Below the pieces are notes generated by a model. The model was not told the origin of the DNA. It saw nothing but the letters and a program-made list of their open reading frames with translations, and searched no databases. Positions 48,546-59,887 of a stretch of 64,000 nucleotides of DNA are shown piece after piece. The stretch is taken from NCBI RefSeq assembly GCF_000002865.3, contig NW_001865050.1, positions 266,098 through 330,097 on the forward strand. Direction: 5' to 3'. Every line of letters begins with the position of its first letter. The stretch's first letter is position 1. The stretch comes from Monosiga brevicollis MX1. Lineage: Eukaryota; Opisthokonta; Choanoflagellata; Craspedida; Salpingoecidae. The position numbers and the translations under genes were made by a program.

Positions 48546-49088
48546 GACGTTCACAAGACCAAGCCACCCCAGCCAACCCGACTCCAGACTCTTCACGCCG
48601 CAATCTCCGTCCCGTCTCCGTCTCACAGTCTCAACTGCTGCTCTGCTCTGCTGCTGCTGCTGCTCGTCGTCCAGAGAGAAGAAAAGTCGTAAAAGACTTC
48701 ACGTGGTGTGTGTGTGTGTGTGTGTGTTGCGTTTGCTTGCCTCTAGTGCTGCTCTCGAATTTGTCATCATTTCTTCCATTTTTAGACGATGGATGTGTTT
48801 GTGTGATGTGGCGCCAGAGAGAGAGAGAGAGAGAGAGAGATGAATTTGGTTGAGAGAGGAGAGAGAGAGCGCGCGGACGTTCATTTTTTTTTTTACAGAC
48901 TTTGGCACAACAACTTAAGAGTGTCAGTGAGTGTCAGTGTGTTGGCGTTGGCGTTGGTGGTCGTGGCCCGGGGGCGTTGTGACCTTGCGGTGATAGGAGC
49001 CCATCTGGGGCAGGTGTGGCAGAAACGACTGGAGGTGTTTTTTTTTTTCCATCGCTTCTTATTGTTCTCGTGACAAGTATCAAGGAAC
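48546..49088. repeat. Divergent TIM29/ERO1 promoter region with (CTG)n, (TG)n and (GA)n
   Basis: Short CTG run (48650-48664), (TG)n (48704-48727) and (GA)n (48817-48840) followed by ATGAATTTGGTTGAGAGAG, which partly resembles the end of the dispersed repeat. No exon supported. Confidence 0.7.
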
Positions 49089-50621
49089 ATGGCTTGGGCA
49101 GACAACTCGCCACCTCGCTGGGGGTGGGTGACCCTGGGTCTACTCGTGCTGTTGCTCGGTCTGGCCTGCTGTAGCAGTCACGAAGTGACGGATTGCGCAG
49201 CCGAGGACGGCGGCGTCTGTGGCGTCTGCGGTCCCATCCAAGACTGCTCCTGCACCGTTGAGGTTGTGAATGCGTGGAACCGGCGCATCTTTCACCCGCA
49301 GCTGCGCGAGCTGGTGCAACGACCTTTTTTCCGCTATTTTCAGACCAATCTGGATGCCACCTGCCCACTTTGGGACGACAGCCAGGATCTGTGCAGCTCT
49401 CTCAGCTGTGCCATCTCCACTTGCCAAGCTACCGAGCTGCCAGAGGCCGTCCCCCGGGATCCCCACGTCACTCACGTGGTCAATGCTCGCTGCGTCGAGA
49501 TGAACAATGTCTCCCAGACGTTGGACCCCAATCTTGCTGAGCCAACGCCTCACCAGGATGCCTTTGACTTTTGTCTCCGCGACGAGTTTGAGCTTGGCGC
49601 CGGACAACTCGAGTACATTGATCTCTTGGCCAATCCTGAGGGCTACACGGGCTTTAGCGGACCCGCCGCCCATCGAATTTGGAATGAAATCTATGACAGC
49701 AACTGCTTCATCAAGCAGCGTCCTACTGCCGCTCTCCCCGCCGATTTCTTTGGTCTCCCTTCCACTGATCCGTGGAGCATGGAGATTGGGATGGACATGG
49801 ACTCTGGTCTTGGCTTTGACAACGACAACGAGGCATTGGAAGTGGACAGCCCCCAAGATGAGACGTCAACCTGGACGGCCGCTGCGGCTGCCAACGTGGA
49901 TGCCATGTGCCTGGAGGAGCGCGTTTTTTATCGCCTGCTTTCTGGCATGCACGCGTCCATCAGTCTGCACCTGGCCCACCGCTGGTACAATGCCACTGCC
50001 GACGCTTATCTGCCCAACGCCACGGAATTCCTGCGCCGCTTTGCGCCCGAGCACACGGCGGGTGAGGGTCCGGCACGATTGCGCAATCTCTACTTCACCT
50101 ACAGTACCGTGCTACGCGCCATTGTCAAGGCCCAGACCATGTGGGAGAGCTATCCCTTGTTCGGCGAAGCCCGCGATCGAGATGGCATGTCAACCCGCGC
50201 TGCCGTGATGCAGCTGGTGCAGACAGCACAGACTTGCGATCGCACCTTTGATGAGCACGCCCTATTTCAAGACCCCGAGTCGGCAGCGCTGGCGGACGAG
50301 CTCCGCGCACACCTGCGCCACGTCTCGCGCCTCATGGACTGTGTTGGGTGTCGCAAGTGCCGTTTGTGGGGCAAGCTACAAGTCCGGGGCCTGGCTACAG
50401 CGCTCAAAATCCTCTTCACCCCTTTTGACGACCTGCACCCCGACACTCCCCTCGTCCTGGCGCGCAATGATGTAGTGGCCCTCTTCAACCTCTGGGAGCG
50501 TCTGGCCTCCTCCATCTCGTTTGTACAAGGTTTCAACGCAGAGCTGGTGGCCTCTGATCATTCGCACCTCCAAGTCGGCGATCTCCACCAGCCAGCCTTT
50601 TTCGACCCGGCTCAAGCTTGA
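49089..50621 (+). CDS. ERO1: ER oxidoreductin 1 (ERO1)
   Basis: A single intronless open frame (510 aa). It starts with a signal/anchor (LGLLVLLLGLACCSS). Cys-rich N terminus: CGVCGPIQDCSC; then CPLWDDSQDLC (C92 and C102), the shuttle/regulatory pair region equivalent to the outer-active-site loop of ERO1, with SLSCAISTCQATELPEAV following. The FAD-binding core includes GYTGFSGPAAHRIWNEIYDS. The active site is CVGCRKCRLWGKLQ (C418, C421, C424), the C-x2-C-x2-C motif diagnostic of ERO1. ERO1 oxidises PDI and passes electrons to oxygen through FAD, so it drives disulfide formation in the ER. No KDEL-like tail is present at the C terminus (FFDPAQA). Lack of introns is unusual among the neighbours. 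Confidence 0.97.
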   Translation: MAWADNSPPRWGWVTLGLLVLLLGLACCSSHEVTDCAAEDGGVCGVCGPIQDCSCTVEVVNAWNRRIFHPQLRELVQRPFFRYFQTNLDATCPLWDDSQDLCSSLSCAISTCQATELPEAVPRDPHVTHVVNARCVEMNNVSQTLDPNLAEPTPHQDAFDFCLRDEFELGAGQLEYIDLLANPEGYTGFSGPAAHRIWNEIYDSNCFIKQRPTAALPADFFGLPSTDPWSMEIGMDMDSGLGFDNDNEALEVDSPQDETSTWTAAAAANVDAMCLEERVFYRLLSGMHASISLHLAHRWYNATADAYLPNATEFLRRFAPEHTAGEGPARLRNLYFTYSTVLRAIVKAQTMWESYPLFGEARDRDGMSTRAAVMQLVQTAQTCDRTFDEHALFQDPESAALADELRAHLRHVSRLMDCVGCRKCRLWGKLQVRGLATALKILFTPFDDLHPDTPLVLARNDVVALFNLWERLASSISFVQGFNAELVASDHSHLQVGDLHQPAFFDPAQA

Positions 50622-50849
50622 GGGTAGGAGAGTTGCCAGTCAGAGGTCGCCCCCGGGCGCCCGGCGCTTCCAGTTACGTAGTGATAGGTCCCTTGAAACA
50701 TACTGATTGATTTACATTTTAATTGATGACTGAGCTTTGCCAACCTTTGGGATACGATGGCGATATGCCACTCCGTGCTCTTCTTCTACTGTGTTCAACC
50801 CGGTGTCTTGATTGCGTCCGCAAACATTCGGTTTGAGCACAGCCACGGC
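50622..50849. other. short intergenic gap between convergent ERO1 and MIF genes
   Basis: No exon seen; it holds the two 3' ends. Confidence 0.4.
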
Positions 50850-51631
50850 TTAGGCAAAGGTGGAGGCATTCCAGCCATGGTCGCTGCGTGCCATGTCAAT
50901 GAAATGGATGTAGACACTATGGACACATGGTAAGCGCCAGCAATGACAGCATGGGTGAGAGCGATACTCCACAAGTGCAAGCGCTCATCTTTGCTCCGAC
51001 TTCTCAAGAGTACACCAGACATCACACCCACCGGTCCGGACTGATCCTGTCCCAGCGAATGCACGGAAAGAGGGAGGGAGGGTGCACGTGTGAGAATAGC
51101 AGGCGGCCAGCGGTGACGGGCTACGTGCCGAGTTGGATTCTTCCCAAAGTTGGCCTACTTACTGCAAGCGCTCTTGCAGCAGAGCGCAAATCTTCTGGCT
51201 ATGCTCCTTGTTCAGCTCGGGACCCAGCTGTCCGATGGAGATCAGTTTGACGATGGCTATATCAAGTTTGTTCAGGCCCCGGCCTTCGTGTGAGTGCGGC
51301 CCGGCCGATCACGCAAAGTTGAGCCAGCTTCAGAAACCATCATGAGCGCATTGCATACCGGCTGGATCGGTCGAGCCGCCAAAGGACAGGTCCTGCTCAA
51401 ACCGGGCTAGCACGGCCACATACTGCCAGCAGTTGGGATTCGTGGAGCCATTCGCGTGTGAGGGGCGGGCATCCAAGTGCAGCCAAGAAGAGCTGTGAGG
51501 CAGAGGTCAGTACAACCACGTACCTGCTCGGGTTTGCCCGTCGTCGCTGCCACCATCTTGGAAGCCTCAGCCAGGAAAACACCCTTGTCGGCGGGCGCGC
51601 TCACGTTGGTGGCCACTTCCAGTGTTGGCAT
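50850..51631 (-). CDS. MIF: Macrophage migration inhibitory factor (MIF/DDT) family tautomerase
   Basis: Four exons: 51524-51631, 51359-51422, one around 51170-51255, and the last ending at TAA 50850-50852. The product begins MPTLEVATNVSAPADKGVFL with the catalytic Pro that becomes N-terminal after Met removal, followed by MVAATTGKPEQ, YVAVVLARFEQDLSFGGSTD, IVKLISIGQLGPELNKEHSQ, LLQERLHVYIHFIDMARSDH and GWNASTFA at the C terminus. This covers the entire family (about 115 aa), with the Lys after the T-G-K-P turn and the NxSTFA tail conserved. MIF proteins form trimers with keto-enol tautomerase activity; in animals they are also cytokines, but that role is not implied in a protist. It contains no CxxC redox pair. 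Confidence 0.95.
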
Positions 51632-52751
51632 GATGTCGGTCAGTCGCCAATTCTAAACAACGCCCCGCCTCTGTTGCAATACGGCCAATGTCATCCACAA
51701 CGCCAATAAACATAAACTGCCACTTTTGCCGCTTAAACTAACACTGTTTGGAATAAAGTTTCTACATTAACATCTGTTTCATCTACAATAACGCACCATA
51801 ATGTACTATAAATTTAAAAGGGTGTTTGGAAGTAAACTTCTTTTTGCTTTCAAGCCTGTCAACTTTCCCGCGCAAGTTTGAATTTGTTACCAATGAGTGT
51901 TGGTCATTTTCTCTCTTTTTGATTTTTTTTTTTTTTTTTTTGAAAACGCCGCTTTGACAGCGGACAGCCACAGCTCTCTCTCGCTCTCTGTGCGCGCTCG
52001 TGTGCGCTCGTGGACGTGCCCCTGAGCGCATCAACTGGTTGGGCCAGAAGCTTGCGGTCCACAGTGACTGGGTGAGTAACTGTGCGAATGTTGTAGCTGC
52101 GATCGGGTCGCGGATGATCGGGGGCTTTTTTACTTGCTGCGCATGCAAGGTGCAGCATCTGCGTGCACGCTCGCGTCAGCTCAGGGTGTCAGAAAAGACT
52201 TGCATGTATTTGGTCCGGGTCATTCCCCCATCTTGCTCCTTCCTTGTGTGCTCGTGCGTCACACCACCCTCTGCTCTGCTCAGCCCAATTTCACCTTGAC
52301 ACATGAAGGAAGGAAGGAAGCGCACACTATTCCACTTTCCCCAGACCATCATTTGAACGCCATCCATTCTTGCCTACCACACAGCATCATCTGTAGGACG
52401 AGCCCTCCACCCCTGCCCTTGCTAGCCTCTTCCCACCCTGCCCCCACCTCTTTTGCCTGTGTATCTGCGAGCAATTCTGCGGCCCTTCCAGCTTCATTGA
52501 GACGCCAGCTGACAAAGCCACACTCATCAATGACCTTTGCTCGCGTCACGCCGCGTCTGTAGCTCCACTCAACGTGCGGGCAGCACAGACCTCATTGATT
52601 TCACCACCAAGCCACCTGCATTGGCCTAGCTCTTTCTGCTAGTATTGCGTGTGGCGTTGTTGGTGCACGACCGCGTCTCTGCAAGGGTGTGGCTCTATTG
52701 CTTCACGCGTTGAGTGCTGGATCTACCGGCCACCTGCCCCTGGCCGCCATC
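51632..52751. other. divergent MIF/ECT2 intergenic region, no gene seen
   Basis: A 1.1 kb gap. Bases 51700-51800 are A/T-rich; a poly-T run lies at 51926-51944. No exon is supported. Confidence 0.45.
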
Positions 52752-53606
52752 ATGGCCGGCCCACAAAGTAAGTCGCAATTTGAAGTCGATCCACCTCCAC
52801 CAAATTATTCATACCAGAGTAGCGAGACCTGGCAGGCCGGATAATCTACTGCAACGCTTTCATTCCCCTTTTGAACAATCGGCCTCCCGTGCGTCATCTC
52901 ATCTGCTTGCTACCATGCTTTGACAGAAACCGTTTATATTTGCGACAACGGTCAGATTGATCATGGCCTCAGCTGTCTCATTGAGCAGGTTGGCACCTTT
53001 GCTCCCCACCCAGCTCAAACTGTCGGGCACGACATCGTGTCATTGTCCGCCTATACCCAAACCGCTCTGATATGCGCATGGAAATGTGATTGCCTCGTCT
53101 TTTCTGTTTTTCGTAGCGCCTGCGCGCCCCCGATGTAGCCATTGTGCACATTACAGAAGAGCAGGCTGAAGTTGTCAAGTTTGGCCTGGGTGATGTTGCC
53201 ATCACCAAACCTTTCGAGGGTTCTTTCTTTGAGCTCCTGCGCAGCCACCCCGAGCTCCGCGTGTATGGTCCCCACGCAGTCGTCGGCTCGTATGAGGTGT
53301 GTATTCAGATAACTCTAGGCGCATCCCCACACGGTGCTACCAGCTTGGCCCATCAGCCAAGTGCATCCTTGCAATCTCTCATGAGAGCCTTGGCGATCAT
53401 ATGTAGCAACTGCCCCGAGCCACACGCGTGTATGCACAAACCTTGGTCCGCGAATTGGATGATGAGCCACTCAACGTCATGGTGATGGACGCCAGTCGCG
53501 AGCTGGAGCAGGTACGATAACTGCTCCAACGCTTTCACAGGGTCCTTGACAACTTCAGTCTCATGGTCCACAATTTTCTGTTCGCCTTTCTCTCTTTCTC
53601 TCTCTT

Positions 53607-53656
<50 letters not shown>

Positions 53657-56600
53657 GCTCTCTCCGTGGTAGGCCTGGCGCAACAAACTCGAGTACATGG
53701 GCGCCCAGGCCGTGACTGATGTCGCTCGGGCCGATATCATTGTGGCCAAAGCACACACTTCAGAAACCGAGGTCCGATACACGCCAGCAACATGAGGTGC
53801 TTCAGCGAGTTCTCGGTGGCTCTAATGTAAATTCGTGGATTCGCATCTTGTGGCCAGGCGTTGGACAAGATGGTCGTACTTCCGCGTTGGGTTGACATGT
53901 GTTTCGAGCGCTTTTTGGCTTCGGATGGCGCCGAGGTGGAGGCCACTCGCGAATATCAAATCCTTGCCAAGCCCATGGCCGGCGTCAAGGCCATGTATCT
54001 TCTGACCGACAGCATGGCCCGCTTTTGTGCCTCACAAGTCGAAGAGCTTGGGGCAGAGACCGCACAGTCCATCGATGAAAATGGGTACGGTCGTCAACGC
54101 CAAAATTTGCGGGTCATCTAGGCCTCAAATAAAAAAAGGGCTCCTTTTTGGCTTTAACCGGCCGTGCCAAGCTTGTTCAACTCGGCAACCGCCCTCACCC
54201 CATACCTGTCATTTCTTGTAGTGTCACGCATCTCGTCGTCAATCCCAAGACCATGACAGAGCATTGGGAGATGCTGCAGGATGCCTGGGCTCGTGGGATG
54301 CGCGTGGTCGACACCAAGGTAAATCATTGACCAGAGTCCTGTGCCCAGGCCCTCTGGCCTTGTCAAACACACGCACAATCTCGCTTAATTAGCATTCACA
54401 ATTTGCCTTTACCCGTATGCTCTCATCTTCCATCAATAGTGGTGCAACGAATGCCGCAAGGTCGGCGGCTACGTGGCCGAAGACAAATTCTCCTTTGTGC
54501 CGGCTGACTTTGAGCCCGTGGCAGATGCCGGCAATGACAGCATGGATCTGGACGTGTCCATGAGTACCCCTTTTACGAGCCCGACCCACACTCCCATCAA
54601 AACGCCCCTCTCCGTGCTCAAGCAGAAGCACGCGTCCATGGCTGGCATCCACTCCCCGCTGGTGCACGTTCACAAGCGTGAGGTGGTGATTGCTAGGTAC
54701 GTTCGCCTTTGAGATTTGGTCGTGGCACCCACAAACCGTCAATCGATGCATGAGTAGTGCGCCGGGCCTCATGATGCGTTTACCGTGGGCATAGTCCGTT
54801 GCATCGTGCGCGAAGCGAAAGTCATGCCGCAGACGATGACACCGCTGATGAGCTCAGTGCAAAGCGCCGTGAGAAGGTCGAGGAGATGAAGAGTTGCGAG
54901 CTTACTCTGCAAAACACCATGTCACAAATGATTGTACGTCCAACTCGCACACGCAGCCAATTGTGCTTTTGACTTGGAGCTGGATCATGTCCCGCGCCAA
55001 CGCCAAACACGACACCATGCCAGCCTAATGACCCACTCACTTGGGATGTATCTGGTTGAATGTAGATCTTGCAAAAGATGATTGGCAATTCCAACATCCG
55101 ACTGCATCCGCATTTGATGACTATGTTTGATCACTTTCACATTATGGAGGAGCTGGCACGGTGCGTCTCAAAAAAGGGCATCACCACGGCTTCAATGGTC
55201 ATGGGTGCTGCCCTGGCACAATCGCACAATGCTGCCGCCATTCACAAGGTGTCATTCTTGTGCTTACTCGGGCTTTTGTAGATCGGTGGTCGAGGCCCTA
55301 GTGGTGACTCTGGAACGTTGGACACCCGAGACTTGCTTGGCCCCCGTCTTTTCTGATGCTGTCCTCAAGGACTTTCAACGTGCGTACAAGAAGATTGTGG
55401 CGCAAACAGACATGTACTGCGCTGAGCTCGCCAAGGACATGGAGCGCAGTCGGCCCCTGGCCGACATTGTCCGTGCCTTTGAAATGCGCAAGTAAGTACT
55501 GCAAGTTCCTAGCCATCCACAAAGGCCCGTTGCGTTTGTCAATGGCGAATTCCTGACGCCTTTTGTCACTCAGGGAGTGCCGGCGCCAACGGGTCTTGGA
55601 CATGCTGCGCTTTCCCACCCAGCACATCATGCGCTACAACCTCCACCTTGATGCCATCCTCAAGAAGTTGCCCAGCTCCCATCCCGACAAGGCGGGCCTC
55701 AATAATGTCAAAACGGCGTTCAAGCATCTCCTTCAGTGCGTAGATTGTCCGCTTTTCATAGCTGCAACGGTTGTTATCTATGTCTGACCGACCACTCATG
55801 CTTGACTCTTGAACCCCGTCTTCGTTTTTCTTTGAACTTAAACAGACACACGGAGAACATCACCATTCGCAATGAGAAGCTGGGCGAGATCCTCGAGCTG
55901 CGCAACCAGATCGAGGGCATGCGGGACAAGACCATCAGTGGCACCATCAGCGGCACCGCAGGGCAGACCGTGGAGCTGATTTATCGCACCAACTGTGTCG
56001 AGATTGCCGACTCACGTCGCCAGCGCCACGTTGTGCTTATCAGCAACGTCATCTTGGTTCTCGCCCCTCGAAACCTGCTCAAGGGCGTGGCACTAGGCGT
56101 CAAGCAACGCTACAAGTACAAATACATTAGTCACTGGCCTCTTGACAGCGTTCAAGCCATCATTGATACGGCACATGGGGTAAGCTGTGTGCGCTGCCTT
56201 TGTGCAAACAGACACATGGTGTTGAGTTGCTGCCTTGTGTGTATTGGTGAGATTGATTTGCCACAATTCATTCGTGTTGTATGGCTCGTCCCGTAGCGTT
56301 CAGTACGTCTGCAGCGGTTGGATGACCATGGCGAGGTGGTCTTGCCTCGGGCCGTGGCCCGCGGCACCCTTTCCAAGCGCAAGTCAGTCGTGCGCACAAA
56401 TGAGCTGAACATGAGCGCGCTTGCTGCCGCCATGGACACGAGCGAAGACGACGACCTGCCCAGCGAGACCGTGCTTAAGGTATGCATTGCATAGCATCAT
56501 GGTTCACTTGTGCAGGAAAAGCTTCATCCTTGAAGTTGCCCAAATCGTGACGATGATTTTCTTGAAAATAATATAAAGAAAGGTCGAGAAGAAACTTAAC

Positions 56601-57401
56601 ACGAGGTGCTTGATTTTGCATGTATAGTTTGAGACGGAGGAGGAGCAGCTGAGTTTTATTCAGCGTGTTCGAACAACAATCTCCAATTTGCCCAACACTT
56701 CTGTGCCTTCGGTACGTGTCATGAATGCTGGACTTGGGCGCTGTCCCGCTGTTGGTTGTGCTGGTTTCAGCTTTCCTCACCGTGGATGGGGATAGGCCAT
56801 GGCCGAAGATGCAAGAAATCTGGTCAAAGTCGAACAAGACCGACAGCGATATCAATCCAGTCGCCGCGGCAGCACCAAGGCATCTTTGGACGACTCTTTC
56901 GGCGGTTCCTTTCGGGGGCGCATCGGGGCTTTTTCTGGCGGCTCGCGCCACTCCCTCGTGGAGGACGTGCAACGGCGGCACAGCATTGCGGCACACGATG
57001 TGTCTCTTGGTGGGGGTGAGCTCGATGGAGAGCACAAGCGACGCAGCAGCTTTTTGCGGCGCACGGTGGGGCGCATGGCCCGCGGTATCCGTAGTCTATC
57101 GCGGTCGAGTAACAACGCCAAGACCAGCAGCAAGCGGAAAAACTCCAAGACTTCGCGGGCGTCCTTTACGGACGACACTGCCGAGGCATTTTTCCAAGCA
57201 CCTCAGCCGTTGACGCCTTTGGAGAACCGAATGGTAACGCAGGAAACTTGCGAGGAATCTCCCGCAAAGCGCGCCAATTTGGTCCCTGGTCGTGGTCGGG
57301 TGCCCATGCCCGTATCACCTATGCCAACCAGTCGCCTGGCCACGGCACCCATGCTCTCCTTTCGTGCACAAAACATCGATGGTCAAACGTCCGACTTGTA
57401 A
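52752..57401 (+). CDS. ECT2: ECT2-type Rho guanine nucleotide exchange factor (BRCT-DH-PH)
   Basis: About 16 exons. The first is tiny (52752-52767, MAGPQ) and is followed by TVYICDNGQIDHGLSCLIEQ. The N-terminal third has BRCT-like repeats (VAIVHITEEQAEVVKFGLGD; DIIVAKAHTSETE ... DKMVVLPRWVDMCFERFL; HLVVNPKTMTEHWEMLQDAW with the Trp of BRCT helix 3). A linker with Thr-Pro sites (STPFTSPTHTPIKTPL) is a likely CDK target. The DH domain follows: KVEEMKSCELTLQNTMSQMI, FDHFHIMEELARC, RQRVLDMLRFPTQHIMRYNL. The PH domain includes VELIYRTNCVEIAD and RRQRHVVLISNVILVLAP. A basic Ser-rich tail (SSFLRRTVGRMARGIRSLS) ends at TAA 57399-57401. ECT2 activates RhoA for cytokinesis and is autoinhibited by its BRCTs. 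A (TC)n tract (53588-53662) lies in an intron. Exon borders partly approximate. Confidence 0.93.
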
Positions 57402-57990
57402 AGATGATTGACATCTTATACGATGACGTTGTTTGTCGGTGTGATGCGTGAATTGGGTTTCGTGCTGTCGTGTTTCAGCCCCCGCCTGCCTTGGTTGATG
57501 CGTTGATGCAACTGCCTTTTAAATAATTCTGCTGGTGCTTGTGCTTCTTCATCCTGTATCTGTGCGCATCTGTGTGTGTGTGTGCATCTGTGTGTGTGTG
57601 TGCATATGCGGGTGCATGTGTATTGCTGTGATTGATTCGGGCAGGTGTTGATGAACTGTCGCGCCATGATCTACTACTGTATTTACCTTGACCCGTCCAA
57701 GCGAATTGTCATCTCCTTTGATCCTGCCCTGGATCTCCGGTAGCTGTCAGTCTTGCTCAGCGGGTTTGCTAGTGCTAGTGTTTCTCCTTGTTTCAGCGCC
57801 CGTGCCTTGCCGAGGGCACTTGTTACCCCCTCTCACCCCTTGTGCTTGATCGTGTTGCTTTTCTTGGGCTCGACGCCCGCTATTCAATTGGGGCCACCTG
57901 CTTGGCCATATCGAGAAAATTTAGCCCCCACTATACTGCTTAGCCGTTGTGTCTTCATGCGAGTCGAACGCGTGGGCTCATCCACCATGC
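57402..57990. other. intergenic between convergent ECT2 and GH16 genes
   Basis: No exon is supported. Short TG-rich imperfect repeats (GTGTGTGTGTGCATCT) occur near 57570-57605. Confidence 0.45.
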
Positions 57991-59191
57991 TTAGGACTGG
58001 GGATATCGGGAGGCTTGCCATGCATGGACGTAGTCAACTTCAAAGGGGCGATCGGGTAGATGGGTGGGCTCGGGCAGGCCAAACCAGTCGGGCATGGTTT
58101 CCCGGTCAAAGTTCAGGGTTAAGGGTTGATGCATGCAGTAGTTGGGTATGGACCACCACACGGCACCATCCACGGCATATTCAAGCACGGTTGGAGTCCA
58201 GAGGAGAGAAAAGACATGAAAGTCAGCATCAAAAGGAGTGGCTGCCGTCGTAATGTTGTACCGCTGACATGAAGCAGCGTCCTTGAGTTTCATGGTGGGC
58301 GCAGGCTGTTGAGGTGCAGCAGAGGTGGGGAGTTGGCAGTGGCACTTGGCAGGAATGTCTGCGGGAGCGGTATTGGGAAGCTGGAAGATGTGGGTGTGCA
58401 TTGTGTCCTGGTATGGAAGGGGCTGGTCTGCATTTTCACCCGTCATTTCAAAGACGTCGATCTCGGTCCATTCTGTGCCGTTGTTGTGGTAAAACCAGAA
58501 GGAGCTGGACACGCGAGAGGTGCCTACGCGGGAGCGGATCTCAAAGTAGCCATACCTGCCAAGATGGAGGCGTAATCAGCGGACATAATGAGCGGGCGAA
58601 CAAGTCGAGCACATGGGGGTAAAAATAGCTGAGCTTGGCCGGTAGGGCTGGAGGCGCGAGTGGACATGCTTCAAAAAAGGTGAAGGGGAGAGCACGAGGA
58701 AAATCGCGCATTTGACTGACCGGACAAGGGTTGTGCTCTGGACAGCGCTGGTAGTAAAGTTGGCATAGCCCTGCTGGCGGAGGCTGGGGTCTGTAATATT
58801 GGCATTCCGGGCCCACAGCTGTAAAGTGCCGTTGGACACCTACAAGATGTTCAATGCCGGCTCGTGAGCGTTGGGCATGGCAGTGCCGCCGAGGTTCAGC
58901 AGCCCTTTTGCAGGCCTGGTACCGGGGTTTGCGCTGCAGTGATGGACGAACCTTGACGTTGGAGGCATTGAAGAGGCCGGGTAGGCGACCTTGCCATTCA
59001 GGGTTGTGATCCAGCCACTTGGTGGTGTTGAGCTGCTGCCCCTCAAAGTCGTCTGTCATCGCTGGAAAAACATGCCAGTCGTAGCCGGCCGGCGGGTCAG
59101 CCCGCACCTCAGGGATCCCAAACCCAATCCCAACCACGATCCCCACCACGGCAACAGCCACCCAGCCACCCGATCCACGACCATGCCCCAT
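57991..59191 (-). CDS. Secreted GH16 glycoside hydrolase (agarase/carrageenase-like)
   Basis: Three exons join in frame (307 aa): 58952-59191, 58721-58839, 57991-58555. A hydrophobic signal peptide (VAVAVVGIVVGIGFG) opens it. The jelly-roll GH16 fold shows TDDFEGQQLNTTKWLDHNPE near the start, GYFEIRSRVGTSRVSSSFWF before the active site, and the catalytic motif EIDVFE (E151 nucleophile, D153, E156 acid/base). The spacing ExDxxE has the extra residue (beta-bulge) found in agarases, porphyranases and kappa-carrageenases and in some laminarinases. The C-terminal third has HVFSLLWTPTVLEYAVDGA and TLNFDRETMPDWFGLPEP. It cleaves internal beta-linkages of extracellular galactans or glucans; the exact substrate is unknown. 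Length is normal for a lone catalytic domain. No carbohydrate-binding module is attached. Confidence 0.92.
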
Positions 59192-59467
59192 GACCGATCA
59201 TCCAAATGCCACTGAGCAATGACCAAAACCTGTGAGGCAGACGGTGTGTGCAGTGCGCAGAAGAACGGATGTGAGAGAGAGAGAGAGAAAGAGAGAGAGA
59301 GAATGAATTGGTTTGGTCGGAGATCAGCGACAGAAAAAAGCAAACACGGAAACAGGAGAAACGAAGACACACACACACACACACACACATAGTTTAAGAA
59401 TGATGACATTTTATTCGTTCACATCTCCCTTGCACACACACACACACACACCGCGGACCAAGTTGCT

Positions 59468-59506
<39 letters not shown>

Positions 59507-59887
59507 GACAGGAGCAGCAGCAGCAAGCCGAGCGAGGTGGTGGTGGTGGTGGTGGTGCTCGACGGCAGCCGGGTATGTCGCGTGCTGGTCCTTGTGGATG
59601 TATATGGGCGTGTATGGTGGTGTATGGGTGCTGGGGTTAGGGGGTGGTTGCAAAGGCGGTACATTGAGCGACTTTTTATCCTGACTGCGCACTTGTACCA
59701 TCGACGCCTCGTCACAGGAAGCAGGCTGCCTGCCAACAACTTTAGTGCACCCTGGGAACGAGTTTTTCCTGCCATCATGGTCGGACGGCGGGCGCAGGTT
59801 TGATGAATTGCGGCCAATACTATATCAGCAGGCAGAGCATAACCCATCGAGGACCTGGGCCACCTGGCCAGCCTCCTCTCACGTTTG
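59192..59887. repeat. Microsatellite-rich intergenic block with dispersed repeat copy 3
   Basis: (GA)n followed by TGAATTGGTTTGGTC at about 59271-59320 (minus-strand GACCAAACCAATTCA-(TC)n), then (CA)n at 59369-59390, 59432-59452 and 59470-59503, and (GGT)n at 59535-59556. Probable promoter of the flanking genes; no exon supported. Confidence 0.75.

Noticed and set aside
52000-52562. Plus-strand frames between MIF and ECT2
   Set aside because: Pro/Ser/His-rich composition with no motif or splice link to ECT2, whose first exon at 52752 is well supported.
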